64,000 bases of DNA from Mycolicibacterium poriferae (GTDB lineage: Bacteria > Actinomycetota > Actinomycetes > Mycobacteriales > Mycobacteriaceae): NCBI RefSeq assembly GCF_010728325.1, contig NZ_AP022570.1, positions 4,960,001 to 5,024,000 of the forward strand, read 5' to 3'. Position 1 is the first letter of the stretch, and every line of letters begins with the position of its first letter. Below the pieces are notes generated by a model. That model was not told the DNA's origin and did no database searches. It saw nothing but the letters and a program-made list of their open reading frames with translations. This document shows, in pieces, positions 33,682 through 41,483 of the stretch. Position numbers and translations under genes: made by a program.

Positions 33682-35274
33682 ATGGCACCGACACCGCTCA
33701 CCACGGGTCGGCGTGGGTGGCCACGGTCGTTGGCGGGACAGGCGATCGCGCTGCAGGTCGTAGTGATCGCGCTGATCGTGGTGGCCGGCAGCGCGCTGGC
33801 GCTGGTCGACGCCCGCGGCGACGGTGACGCCGCGGCGCGTCAGCAGGTGCTCGGCATCGCCACCGCGCTGGCCGACGCGCCGTCGACCGCCGAAGCGATC
33901 GAGTCCGGCCGCGCCACCGAGGTGCTCCAACCGGTGACCGAAGCGGTCCGCACCCACACCGACATCGCCTTCATCACGATCATGGCGCCGGACCGCACCC
34001 GGTTCACCCACACCGATCCCGACCAGATCGGTGGTGACTACATCGGGACCATCGCGCCGGCTCTGCGCGGCGAGACGTTCACCGAGGTCTACACCGGCAC
34101 GTTGGGGCCGTCCATCCGCGCGGTGGCCCCGGTACGAAATGCGGCCGGTGACATCGTCGGCCTGGTCTCGGCGGGGATTCTGCAGCAGAGTCTGGCCGAC
34201 CGCTGGCGCGCACAGTGGCCCGGCATCGCCGCCGTTGTCCTTGGCGCCGTGGCGGTTTCAGCCGTCGGGCTGTGGGCGATCCGGCGCCGACTGCTCCGGC
34301 AGACCCACGGGTTGCGTCCCGATGAGCTGCGCGTGATGTACGAACACCACGACGCGATCCTGCACTCGGTGTCCGAGGGGCTGATCGTGCTGGACGCAGA
34401 CGGGGTGGCCTTGGTCAACGACGAGGCCCGGCGCCTGCTGGCGCTTCCGTCGGGAGCTGTGCGACAGGAGGACCTGCCCGAGTTTCTGCGATCGTTCAAC
34501 CCGGGTGCCCGCGATGAGATCCACGTGACCGACGAGCGCGTGCTGGTGGTGAACCGGTCCCCTGTGCGGCTGCCCCGCCACCCCGAATCGAGTCACGCCG
34601 AAGTGGTGACGATTCGCGACCGCACCGAATTGCAGGGAGCGCTGGGCGAACTCAACTCGTTGAAGGTGTTGACCGACTCGCTGCGATCGCAGGCGCACGA
34701 AGCGGCCAACAAACTGCACACCGTCGTGACGATGGTCGAGATGGGACGCCCGGATGAGGCCGTCACCTTCGCCACCGACGAGCTCGAGCTGTCCCAACGT
34801 CTCGTCGACCGCCTCTCCGAGGCGGTGAGTGAACCGGCGTTGGTGGCGCTGTTGCTGGGCAAGGCGGCTCAGGCCGACGAGCGGGGCATCGAGTTCACCG
34901 TGACCGAGGACACGCAGCTTCCCGCCGCCGCCGACGAGCTGCTGCTGACGGGACAGGAGATGGTCACGGTGTTGGGCAACCTGATCGACAACGCCATGGA
35001 TGCCTGCGACCGGGCCGAGCCGTGGGTGGAGGTGACCGTCCACCAGGACGCACACCGACTGCTGATCAGGGTGGCTGACAGCGGAGAAGGCATGGACGTC
35101 AACACTTTTGCCCAGGCGATGACGCGCGGCTACTCGACGAAGGTGAGTGACGATGCCGACCGGCACGGGCTCGGGCTGGCGCTGGTGGCCCAGGTGGTCA
35201 ACCGCCACGGCGGAACGCTGTCCACCGACGTGACGTACGGCTCGGTGGTGACAGTGACGGTGCCCCGCCGATGA
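33682..35274 (+). CDS. CitA/DcuS-type sensor histidine kinase
   Basis: A 530-residue membrane sensor. A transmembrane helix (about 16-42) leads to an extracytoplasmic PAS (PDC)-type domain with TFTEVYTGTLGPSIRAVAPV and GLVSAGI, characteristic of citrate and C4-dicarboxylate sensors; a second helix lies near 180-200, then a cytoplasmic PAS domain. The phosphoacceptor is His339 in SLRSQAHEAANKLHTV, the CitA-type H-box, followed by N-box NLIDNAMDAC and G-boxes DSGEGM and HGLGLALVAQVV. ATG 33682 is preferred over the GTG at 33673 for ribosome-site spacing. It overlaps its response regulator by 4 bp. Confidence 0.92.
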   Translation: MAPTPLTTGRRGWPRSLAGQAIALQVVVIALIVVAGSALALVDARGDGDAAARQQVLGIATALADAPSTAEAIESGRATEVLQPVTEAVRTHTDIAFITIMAPDRTRFTHTDPDQIGGDYIGTIAPALRGETFTEVYTGTLGPSIRAVAPVRNAAGDIVGLVSAGILQQSLADRWRAQWPGIAAVVLGAVAVSAVGLWAIRRRLLRQTHGLRPDELRVMYEHHDAILHSVSEGLIVLDADGVALVNDEARRLLALPSGAVRQEDLPEFLRSFNPGARDEIHVTDERVLVVNRSPVRLPRHPESSHAEVVTIRDRTELQGALGELNSLKVLTDSLRSQAHEAANKLHTVVTMVEMGRPDEAVTFATDELELSQRLVDRLSEAVSEPALVALLLGKAAQADERGIEFTVTEDTQLPAAADELLLTGQEMVTVLGNLIDNAMDACDRAEPWVEVTVHQDAHRLLIRVADSGEGMDVNTFAQAMTRGYSTKVSDDADRHGLGLALVAQVVNRHGGTLSTDVTYGSVVTVTVPRR

Positions 35275-35963
35275 TCTCGGTGCTGATCGTCGAGGACGAA
35301 GAGCTGATCGCGGAGGCGCACCGTTCGTATCTGGCCCGTCTGGAAGGGTTTTCGGTGCATACGGTGGCGCACACGGCGCGCGACGCGATGCGCGCGGCAG
35401 GCGAGGCCGCTGCGGACGGGCATGCCATCGACCTGGTACTGCTCGACCTGGGCCTTCCCGACGCGAGCGGAATCGCGCTGGCTTCAGCACTGTCGGGCCT
35501 GCGACCGGCGCCGGACATCATCGCGATCACTTCGGAGCGCGACCTCGAAATGGTGCGGGCGGCGGTCGGGCACGGGGCGCTGGCCTACCTGCTCAAGCCG
35601 TTCACATTCGCCGCTTTCCGGGACCGCCTGGAGCGGTATCAGCGCTACCGGGAGGCGCTGCCCGCGGGCACCGACGCGGCCAGCCAGGCGGAGGTCGACC
35701 GTGCGTTGGCCGAATTACGCGTGAGCTCGGACCGGTCGACCGCGCCCAGATCGGGGGCGGCGTCGACGAACGACGACATCGCGCGCGCTGTCCGCGACAG
35801 CGGCGAAGGCGGAATCACCGCCGACGAGGTGGCCAAACATGTCGGGGTGTCGCGCGTGACGGCGTGGCGCTACCTCGAGCGCCTCGCCGAGGAGGGAACG
35901 GTGTCGCGCGCTACCGATTACGGGAGAGCCGGCCGCCCCAAGACCCGCTATCAGTGGCGCTGA
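35271..35963 (+). CDS. CitB/DcuR-type response regulator
   Basis: A 230-residue response regulator. The receiver domain has the acidic pocket EDEE at 8-11, phosphoacceptor Asp59 in LVLLDLGLPD and Lys in YLLKPFTF. The C-terminal domain carries a helix-turn-helix (TADEVAKHVGVSRVTAWRYLERL) of the CitB group. The ATGA overlap with the kinase stop indicates translational coupling. By adjacency it should activate the divergent dctA in response to C4-dicarboxylates; this is inference from the family and gene order. Confidence 0.92.
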   Translation: MISVLIVEDEELIAEAHRSYLARLEGFSVHTVAHTARDAMRAAGEAAADGHAIDLVLLDLGLPDASGIALASALSGLRPAPDIIAITSERDLEMVRAAVGHGALAYLLKPFTFAAFRDRLERYQRYREALPAGTDAASQAEVDRALAELRVSSDRSTAPRSGAASTNDDIARAVRDSGEGGITADEVAKHVGVSRVTAWRYLERLAEEGTVSRATDYGRAGRPKTRYQWR

Positions 35964-36000
35964 CCGCACGCCCGAAGAGCGCGAGGTGCAGCGGGACGGG

Positions 36001-37080
36001 TCAGGCCGGGGCGGGCTGGAGTTCGCGGCGGGGGGCGCGCACGATGATCGGGTCGGTCGCGACGAACTGGGTGTACAGCTCCTCGATGGTCGACGACACC
36101 GCGAAGACGCTCACACCGCCGGCGTAATCGGCGGCATAGAGCCGAGAACCGTCGGCGGCCAACGCGACGCAGGACGGCCGCCCGCCGAGCGTCAACGATT
36201 CGACGATCTCGAGCCGCAGCGTGCACAGGACCGTCACGCGGTCGAAGTCGACGATGTAGGCGCGCGCCAGATCGGGACTCATGGCCAGCTGGGTGGGGGC
36301 TCCCCCCAGCTTCACCGTGTCGGTGACGGTGTAGGTCGACAGGTCGATGACCTGCACGGCACCTCCGACCGCGCGATCGGAGGTCAACACGTAGACCGCG
36401 CTGCCGACATGGGCGATGTCGCGGATCGGCGAACCGACCGGCACGACCCGGCGCACCCGCGCCGTCTCGGCGTCGACGATGATCAGCTGGCTGCCACGCT
36501 CGTCGGTGACGGCGGCGACCAGCCGCTTGCCGGTGGGATCGACACGCAGCGCGTCGATGCCGGCGCCGGGACCGCTGCCGAGCTCGATGGTGCTGACCCG
36601 CTCGGTCGCGGTGTCGATCACCGCGACCGCGACACGTCCTTCGTCATCGTGGCCGGCGTACACGCGCTGGCCGTCCGGGCTGACGGCGAGTGCGGTGGCC
36701 GGCCCGGCGAGAGGGAACGTGGCGGTGACGGTGCCGGTGGAGATCTCGATCACCGACAACCGATCGTCGTCTTCCGACGTCGTGGCCACGAACGCCCGAT
36801 CGTCGGATGCGACCGCGGCGACCGGCTCCCCGGCCACCAGGTGCGTGGCGAAGGACAGCGTGCCCGGATCGAGAATCGACACGGTGTCGTCGCCGGGGTT
36901 GGTCATGAGAACCCCGGCGTCACCCACGGCGATATCGCCGATGGGGCCGCGGCCGACTGTCAGCTCGCGCTCGCGCACGGCAGGGTTCTGCCCAGCAGCC
37001 CCCAGCACCGCGCCAGTCACACCAGACGCAGATCTGCCATCGAGCACCATGTGCCCCTTGGGCATCAAAATGTTTGCCAT
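36001..37080 (-). CDS. YncE-like seven-bladed beta-propeller protein (Rv1057-like)
   Basis: A 359-residue protein made of repeated beta-propeller blades (for example LAVSPDGQRVYAGHDDEG, LRVDPTGKRLVAAVTDER, LAMSPDLARAYIVDFDR, VALAADGSRLYAADYAGG). Its family and position beside the Rv1059-like region match Rv1057, a stress-induced propeller controlled by MprA and SigE in M. tuberculosis. No signal peptide is obvious. The ATG at 37080 follows GGAGG at 11 nt; the open frame continues upstream to 37191 without blade-like sequence. A housekeeping-type promoter lies at 37164-37191. Confidence 0.85.
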   Translation of the reverse strand: MANILMPKGHMVLDGRSASGVTGAVLGAAGQNPAVRERELTVGRGPIGDIAVGDAGVLMTNPGDDTVSILDPGTLSFATHLVAGEPVAAVASDDRAFVATTSEDDDRLSVIEISTGTVTATFPLAGPATALAVSPDGQRVYAGHDDEGRVAVAVIDTATERVSTIELGSGPGAGIDALRVDPTGKRLVAAVTDERGSQLIIVDAETARVRRVVPVGSPIRDIAHVGSAVYVLTSDRAVGGAVQVIDLSTYTVTDTVKLGGAPTQLAMSPDLARAYIVDFDRVTVLCTLRLEIVESLTLGGRPSCVALAADGSRLYAADYAGGVSVFAVSSTIEELYTQFVATDPIIVRAPRRELQPAPA

Positions 37081-37163
37081 GTGTCGTGGTACCTCCGCCG
37101 GCTGACCCAACGCCGGCCCTAGATTCCCTGTCGTTACGCCCGGATCGGGCGCGACCTGCACCG

Positions 37164-37191
37164 AGTGTAGCCACGGAAACCGACACTCCAA
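37164..37191 (-). promoter_or_regulatory. SigA-type promoter for the beta-propeller gene
   Basis: On the minus strand TTGGAG (37191-37186) and TACACT (37169-37164) are separated by 16 nt, about 84 bp before the ATG at 37080. A clear SigE-type promoter with correct spacing was not found. Confidence 0.45.
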
Positions 37192-37551
37192 TCAGGCGAA
37201 TTCGTGGGCCGGTCCCGAAATCTCAACCCTTCTCAGGCCGCGCTTAGAAACTTCTTGGTTATGAATTTGTTATTTTTCGACAGGAATGGCGAAACACGGC
37301 GTGAACAGCGCGGAAAGTTTGGTGTGTATCGCGCCCGGCGGGACGGTCGGTCAATCGTCAGATCACAGATTCTTAGCTTTCCCGCAAAAACTGAGTGCCA
37401 AATCACAAGGCGACATGCCGTGGTTGTCAGCAACGGACGCCCGACCCGACGCCACCGCACGTCAGCGGCCGACCACGACCCGCGGGGGTTCGTCCCCCGA
37501 TTAGCTGACATCGGGTCGGGTGGGCGGATCTGGCCGGCCTCCGCCCTGCTG
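37192..37551. other. Gene-less region between the beta-propeller promoter and STAS gene
   Basis: No convincing reading frame on either strand. 37240-37290 is unusually AT-rich for this genome (TTATGAATTTGTTATTTTTC). At 37483-37499 the hairpin CGGGGG-TTCGT-CCCCCG lies about 50 nt downstream of the minus-strand STAS stop and may be its terminator. A small RNA cannot be excluded. Confidence 0.5.
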
Positions 37552-37959
37552 CTAGGCGATCTCTGCCCCTCGCAGCGACGCGATGCGCGCCGAGGGAATC
37601 AGCCCCTCTGGGTCGCACAACCCGAGGACGCGGGCGACCGCCGGGCTGGCCACCACGCACCATTCGACTCCGCCGCGGAGCACTTGCGCGTTGATGGCGT
37701 GTAGAGCCGACATCCCGTCGACGGCCATGAAATCCACCTCGGTGAGGTCGAGAACCAGACCGGAGCAGCCGCAGGCGGCGTCCCGCACCGTCGCGGCGAA
37801 CTCGGCGGCATTGACGGTGTCGATGTCACCGGACACCGACACCGTGGTGTGCGCGGTACGGCCCCGCCCCCGGGTGCGCGAATCGACCCGCAGCGCCGTC
37901 GAACCGATCGAGAACCGACGCCGGTCGGCGGACCTGCTGCGAATGGAAGTGACAGTCAT
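37552..37959 (-). CDS. STAS-domain protein (anti-sigma-factor-antagonist-like) lacking the usual serine
   Basis: A 135-residue protein with an N-terminal tail of about 35 residues and a STAS domain: VSVSGDIDTVNAAEFAATV, LVLDLTEVDFMAVDGMSALHAI, VVASPAVARVLGLCD. In canonical anti-anti-sigma factors a serine is phosphorylated in the D-S-(S/T)-G motif; here the motif reads A79-V80-D81-G82, so the serine is absent and an aspartate is next to the glycine. It may be a phosphorylation-independent partner in an anti-sigma network. It follows the second STAS gene on the same strand by 177 bp. Confidence 0.85.
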   Translation of the reverse strand: MTVTSIRSRSADRRRFSIGSTALRVDSRTRGRGRTAHTTVSVSGDIDTVNAAEFAATVRDAACGCSGLVLDLTEVDFMAVDGMSALHAINAQVLRGGVEWCVVASPAVARVLGLCDPEGLIPSARIASLRGAEIA

Positions 37960-38136
37960 CCGCGTCCCAACGCGCCTTGACCGCGCCGGTCTGTGCGGCG
38001 CTGCATGATGCGCACGCCCAGTGGGTACCGATCGAACTTCACATTGTCCACGTCGGCGCTCCGCTCCACACCCTCACTAAGCCGAAGCGGATGTTCCCCG
38101 ACGGAACGAAACTCAAACCTGCCGAAGCCGGCGAAT

Positions 38137-38484
38137 TTATTCCGAAAAGCTCGTCAGCGCGACATCCAGCGACGAGAACAGTTCGATGTAGTCGGCGATC
38201 CCGGTGATCTTGAGCGGTCGGCTGGTCGCCGGGCCATCGGCGACCACCGCGAATCGGGTGCTCTCGCCGAGGCGGTTGTGGGTCACCATCAGGACCTGCA
38301 TCCCCGCCGAGGCCAGAAACTCCACTTCGGTCATGTCGACGATCAGTCCGGCGGGCTTCTTCGCGGCGGCAGTGTCGATGACGTCCTGGAGCTGCGGTGC
38401 GGTCAACATATCCACGGCACCGGTCGCGGTGACGACGACGGTGGAGTCGGTGTCGCCGACTCGGCGTTCGCTGAATTGCTGCAC
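38137..38484 (-). CDS. STAS-domain anti-sigma factor antagonist
   Basis: A 115-residue STAS protein with VVVTATGAVDMLTAPQLQDV, LIVDMTEVEFLASAGMQVL and a short C-terminal helix. Ser59 in LASAGM occupies the expected phosphorylation site, unlike the neighbouring STAS protein. The start is a GTG at 38484 with GAGG 8 nt upstream. Such proteins bind anti-sigma kinases of the RsbW type when unphosphorylated and free sigma factors such as SigF. No kinase or sigma gene is in the window, so its partner is elsewhere. Confidence 0.88.
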   Translation of the reverse strand: MQQFSERRVGDTDSTVVVTATGAVDMLTAPQLQDVIDTAAAKKPAGLIVDMTEVEFLASAGMQVLMVTHNRLGESTRFAVVADGPATSRPLKITGIADYIELFSSLDVALTSFSE

Positions 38485-38804
38485 GTGGCAAGCCTCATCT
38501 CTGGGTGCGCATCCGGAGGGGCAGGCCCCGGACGTGACGAGTGATCAAGACGATCTAGTGAGGCTTAACGGCTAAACCTGGCACACAACCGCCTCCAGGT
38601 TATCGGAGACGCCGATCACGCGTGAGCGCTCGGCGGACGAAGTCGTCGCCCGGCCTGAATGCGTGAAGGCTACCGCAGATACATGGGCTGTCTCCACCAC
38701 CTTCCGGGGCACAGCCATGCAGGGTGGCGGGCCGGGCGCGCCGCTCCCGGATTCGGGGTATGGAGACGGATAGCATCCCCACAGACACTGCACAGGGAGG
38801 TCAC
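38485..38804. other. Intergenic region between STAS and DUF732 genes
   Basis: A 320-bp divergent gap. No reading frame is convincing, and the gap must contain both promoters. A GGGTAT at 38756-38761 looks like a SigF -10 box, but no GTTT -35 lies at the right distance. Confidence 0.5.
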
Positions 38805-39155
38805 ATGCACGCCCGCTTCGTCCGTTTGTCGAGTGCGGCCGCGGCAGTCGCGGCGACGACCTTCGTGTTCGGTTCGCCGGTCGCACAGGCCGCCGACGGC
38901 GACGCCGAGTTCCTGGCGACTCTGGCCGGCCTGGGCATCGAGTTCGCGACGCCCGATGAGGCCGTCGCCGCCGGCAACAACATCTGCGACATCGTCTCCG
39001 AGGGCAACGCCAACGGCATCGCACCGACCGAGATCCGCTCGGTGGTCGTCAACTCGATGGTCGGTGAGAGCCTCACCAGCGCCGAGGCCACTCAGGTGAT
39101 GCTCAGCGCGGTGTCCGCCTACTGTCCCGAGTTCGCCACCGTCGTCGGCAGCTGA
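38805..39155 (+). CDS. Secreted DUF732 protein
   Basis: A 116-residue exported protein: a signal peptide (about residues 1-27, ending SPVAQAADG), then a small helical DUF732 domain with GDAEFLATLAGLGIEF, ICDIVSEGNANGI and CPEF; the two cysteines are typical of the family and probably form a disulfide. ATG 38805 follows CAGGGAGGT. DUF732 proteins are abundant in mycobacterial secretomes; function is not established. Confidence 0.88.
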   Translation: MHARFVRLSSAAAAVAATTFVFGSPVAQAADGDAEFLATLAGLGIEFATPDEAVAAGNNICDIVSEGNANGIAPTEIRSVVVNSMVGESLTSAEATQVMLSAVSAYCPEFATVVGS

Positions 39156-39300
39156 CGGCGGCTGAGGGCGAGAATCGTCCAGCGATCTCCATCCAATCTC
39201 CAGACAACCTCCAAGCACGGGCCTGGCCCGGTCGAGACCATGGGTCCAGACACATAACCCGTGGTCACGCCGGTGGCCCACCGATGCAAGGAGTTCTGTC

Positions 39301-39594
39301 ATGAAAAAGTTCATCGCCGCCACGATCCTGCCGGCCGGCGCCCTGCTGGCCCTGGCCGCTCCGGCGGCCGCTCAGCCCGGTTCGGCGGCCACCACCATCA
39401 ACGGCCTGGAAGCCCAGGGGTTCGACGTGCGCATCACCCGGGTGGGAAGCGCACCGCTGGACGCCTGCACAGTCACCGATGTGCGCAACTCCGGGCGCCC
39501 GGCCCAACTCATTCCGTTCGACGACGACGACATCAACGTGTTCACCGTCCTGCCCAAACCGAAGGTCACCGTGTCGCTGAACTGCCAGGGCTGA
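39301..39594 (+). CDS. Small secreted protein
   Basis: A 97-residue protein with a signal peptide (MKKFIAATILPAGALLALAA, cleavage near AAAQP) and a mature domain of about 70 residues (INGLEAQGFDVRITRVGS, CTVTDVRN, VTVSLNCQG) with two cysteines. It resembles short mycobacterial exported proteins of unknown function. An AAGGAG ribosome site precedes the ATG. Confidence 0.8.
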   Translation: MKKFIAATILPAGALLALAAPAAAQPGSAATTINGLEAQGFDVRITRVGSAPLDACTVTDVRNSGRPAQLIPFDDDDINVFTVLPKPKVTVSLNCQG

Positions 39595-39601
39595 GCGCGG
39601 C

Positions 39602-39646
39602 GACGTTCTTCGGTGACGGTTCTTCGGTGACGGTTCTTCGGCGACG
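39602..39646. repeat. 14-bp tandem repeat downstream of the small secreted protein
   Basis: Three head-to-tail copies of GACGGTTCTTCGGT (39602-39614 with one base missing, 39615-39628, 39629-39642) and a partial fourth, starting 8 bp after the stop codon of the preceding gene. Confidence 0.8.
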
Positions 39647-39761
39647 CCGACCACGGACTCACAGCGGGCACCCACCTTCGCCACACGGGGAGCCCATCAG
39701 GGCTTCCTACCGTCTGGGGCGCGGGGATTCGCCCGCGCACATCAGCGGACAAGGAGAACAC

Positions 39762-40085
39762 ATGAACGTCACCGGCCTCGCGGCGAATGCGTCGACCTTG
39801 GTGGGCGGTTTCGCGCTCGCCGGACTGTTGGGACTCGGACTCGGCAGCGCCGCCGCGGCCCCCGGGCAGCCGTGCGGCGCGCCGAACACACCTGCGTGCC
39901 AGGGCGCGCCTGGACCGGGCGGTTCTGGCAACCCCGGTCAGGGTGGATGGCAGAACCGCAGCATGGACCAGGGGCGTGCCGACCACCAGCCGTTCAACTA
40001 CAACGGCCAGCAGGTCCATCCGCTGCCCGCCGGGAACGGCGACGGGTGGGGGTTCTGGTTCCTGGGACGTTGGATCCGGCTGTAG
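39762..40085 (+). CDS. Small secreted Gly/Gln/Trp-rich protein
   Basis: A 107-residue exported protein. The signal peptide covers about residues 1-33 (ALAGLLGLGLGSAAAAP), followed by PCGAPNTPACQGAPGPGG with two cysteines, a Gly/Gln-rich stretch, and a C-terminal FNYNGQQVHPLPAGNGDGWG ending in GFWFLGRWIRL. The ATG at 39762 has AAGGAG 6 nt upstream. It resembles a family of short mycobacterial secreted proteins; no function is proposed. Confidence 0.8.
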   Translation: MNVTGLAANASTLVGGFALAGLLGLGLGSAAAAPGQPCGAPNTPACQGAPGPGGSGNPGQGGWQNRSMDQGRADHQPFNYNGQQVHPLPAGNGDGWGFWFLGRWIRL

Positions 40086-40180
40086 CAATCGGCGAGTTCT
40101 GAGGCGTGTGGCCCGGCGCTCGACGGGCGCCGGCCCACCGCGCGCGCATCATTGGCGGCTCACCTCAGCCGACACGGCCG

Positions 40181-40246
40181 CCTCCCGCGGGCGCATCGGC
40201 GCCTCACCGCGGGCGCATCGGCGCCTCACCGCGGGCGCATCGCCCG
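40181..40246. repeat. 22-bp tandem repeat
   Basis: Three copies of CCTCACCGCGGGCGCATCGGCG (40181-40201 shortened by one base, 40202-40223, and 40224-40246 with a diverged end) in the non-coding gap after the secreted-protein gene. Confidence 0.8.
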
Positions 40247-40294
40247 CGCGCGCCTCCCCCATGAGTCTCGACCTTGACTTTAGCCTTAGGGGCC

Positions 40295-40543
40295 GTGACC
40301 ACTTTGCTCGAGCCTTCGCTGGCTGACCTGGACTTCGACCCGGAAATCCTGTGCAGCTGCCACAGGTTCTGCGGCCCACTCGCCCATCCGGCGACCTTCT
40401 GGGTCACCCTGTCCTGCGGATGCCCGTACCCGATGTGCCAACGTGCGTTACGGATGGCCAACGTGCGACTCAAGGTTCGAACCCTGACCTGCCGGTTGTG
40501 CCAGACGGAGGAGATCGCCATCCGCTCGGTCGTCCGTATCTGA
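40295..40543 (+). CDS. Small cysteine-rich putative zinc-binding protein
   Basis: An 82-residue soluble protein with cysteines in CSCHRFCG, SLSCGCP-like (TLSCGCPYPMC) and TCRLC, the spacing of one or two zinc sites; the C-terminus is KVRTLTCRLCQTEEIAIRSV. Codon use is typical of the genome. GTG 40295 is preceded at 8 nt by TAGCCT, compatible with leaderless translation; a TTG at 40274 is an alternative. It ends 43 bp before ohrR, so it may take part in the same peroxide or redox response. No family was recognised. Confidence 0.7.
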   Translation: MTTLLEPSLADLDFDPEILCSCHRFCGPLAHPATFWVTLSCGCPYPMCQRALRMANVRLKVRTLTCRLCQTEEIAIRSVVRI

Positions 40544-40546
40544 CAT

Positions 40547-40568
40547 TTACGTAAGGTTGCGCACAACC
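40547..40568. promoter_or_regulatory. Candidate OhrR operator
   Basis: TTACGTAA (40547-40554) abuts GGTTGCGCACAACC (40555-40568), a palindrome with 5-bp arms, in the 43-bp gap before ohrR. Autoregulation by OhrR through a nearby inverted repeat is the rule in this family. Confidence 0.5.
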
Positions 40569-40586
40569 AAATCGTGGTAAGCACGT

Positions 40587-41051
40587 GTGGTGGCTTCTCT
40601 TCGCATCGACGACCAGATGTGCTTTGCGCTGTACACCGCGTCGCGGACGATGACGGCGGCATACCGGCCACTGCTTGCCGACCTCGGCATCACCTATCCG
40701 CAGTACCTGGTCATGCTGGCGCTCTGGGAGGACGGTCCGAGCAGCGTGGGCCAACTCTGCGAGCGGTTGAGCCTGGATTCGGGAACGTTGTCCCCACTTT
40801 TGAAGCGTCTCGAAGCGACGGGCTACATCACGCGCCAGCGATCGATGGCCGACGAGCGACGCGTCGACATCGCGCTGACTTCTACCGGTAGCCGGCTACG
40901 CGAGCGGGCGGTCTGCATCCCCGAGCAGATGTTCGCCTCGATCGACATGTCGATGGAGGACGCGATGGGACTCAAAGAAGCCCTGCAACGGTTGACCACG
41001 GCGATTCTCGCCCATCAAAACAGCAACCCCCCGGCCGAGGGAGCGCACTGA
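40587..41051 (+). CDS. ohrR: Organic-hydroperoxide-sensing MarR-family repressor OhrR
   Basis: A 154-residue MarR-fold repressor. The sensing Cys12 sits in the OhrR hallmark DDQMCFALYTASRTMT, followed by ITYPQYLVMLALWE and the winged helix LSLDSGTLSPLLKRLEATGYITRQRS with DERRVDIALT. Oxidation of the cysteine by organic peroxides releases it from DNA and derepresses ohr. The start is one of two adjacent GTG codons (40587 or 40590). It overlaps ohr by one base, so the two are translationally coupled. Confidence 0.95.
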   Translation: MVASLRIDDQMCFALYTASRTMTAAYRPLLADLGITYPQYLVMLALWEDGPSSVGQLCERLSLDSGTLSPLLKRLEATGYITRQRSMADERRVDIALTSTGSRLRERAVCIPEQMFASIDMSMEDAMGLKEALQRLTTAILAHQNSNPPAEGAH

Positions 41052-41473
41052 TGAAAACCCTGTACACCGCCGAGGCGCTGGCCACCGGCGAGGGGCGCGA
41101 CGGTCACGGGCGCACCTCGGACGGTAAAGTCGATGTGGCACTGAGCATCCCGAAGGAGATGGGCGGCGCGGGCACCGGCACGAACCCCGAGCAGTTGTTC
41201 GCCGTCGGCTACGCGGCGTGCTTTCATTCCGCGCTGCGACTGGTCGCCAGACAGGACGGAGCCGATGTCTCCGACTCCACCGTCGGCTCCCGGGTGTCGT
41301 TGAGCAGCAACGACGCCGGCGGTTTCGTGCTGGCCGTCGAGCTGGAGATCACATTGCCGAACGTCGATCACGGCACCGCCCAGGCACTGGCCGAGAAAGC
41401 CCACCAGGTGTGTCCCTACTCCAATGCCACCCGCGGCAACATCGACGTCGTGCTCACCGTCACCGACGACTGA
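41051..41473 (+). CDS. ohr: Organic hydroperoxide resistance protein Ohr
   Basis: A thiol peroxidase that reduces organic and fatty acid hydroperoxides using lipoyl or other dithiol donors. The 140-residue protein has the two catalytic cysteines at Cys57 (GYAACFHSAL) and Cys121 (QVCPYSNATRGN), and the conserved Arg region at the N-terminus (EGRDGHGRTSDG). Its ATG overlaps the ohrR stop (TGATG). Confidence 0.95.
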   Translation: MKTLYTAEALATGEGRDGHGRTSDGKVDVALSIPKEMGGAGTGTNPEQLFAVGYAACFHSALRLVARQDGADVSDSTVGSRVSLSSNDAGGFVLAVELEITLPNVDHGTAQALAEKAHQVCPYSNATRGNIDVVLTVTDD

Positions 41474-41483
41474 AGGTCCGGCG

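Noticed and set aside
37081..37140. SigE promoter before the beta-propeller gene
   Set aside because: GGGAAT and CGTT occur, but are only 10 nt apart.
37484..37498. GGGGGTTCGTCCCCC as the T-arm of a tRNA
   Set aside because: No acceptor stem, anticodon arm or CCA end at the right distances; taken as a terminator-like hairpin.
38756..38761. SigF promoter before the DUF732 gene
   Set aside because: GGGTAT is present, but no GTTT element lies 15-17 nt upstream.
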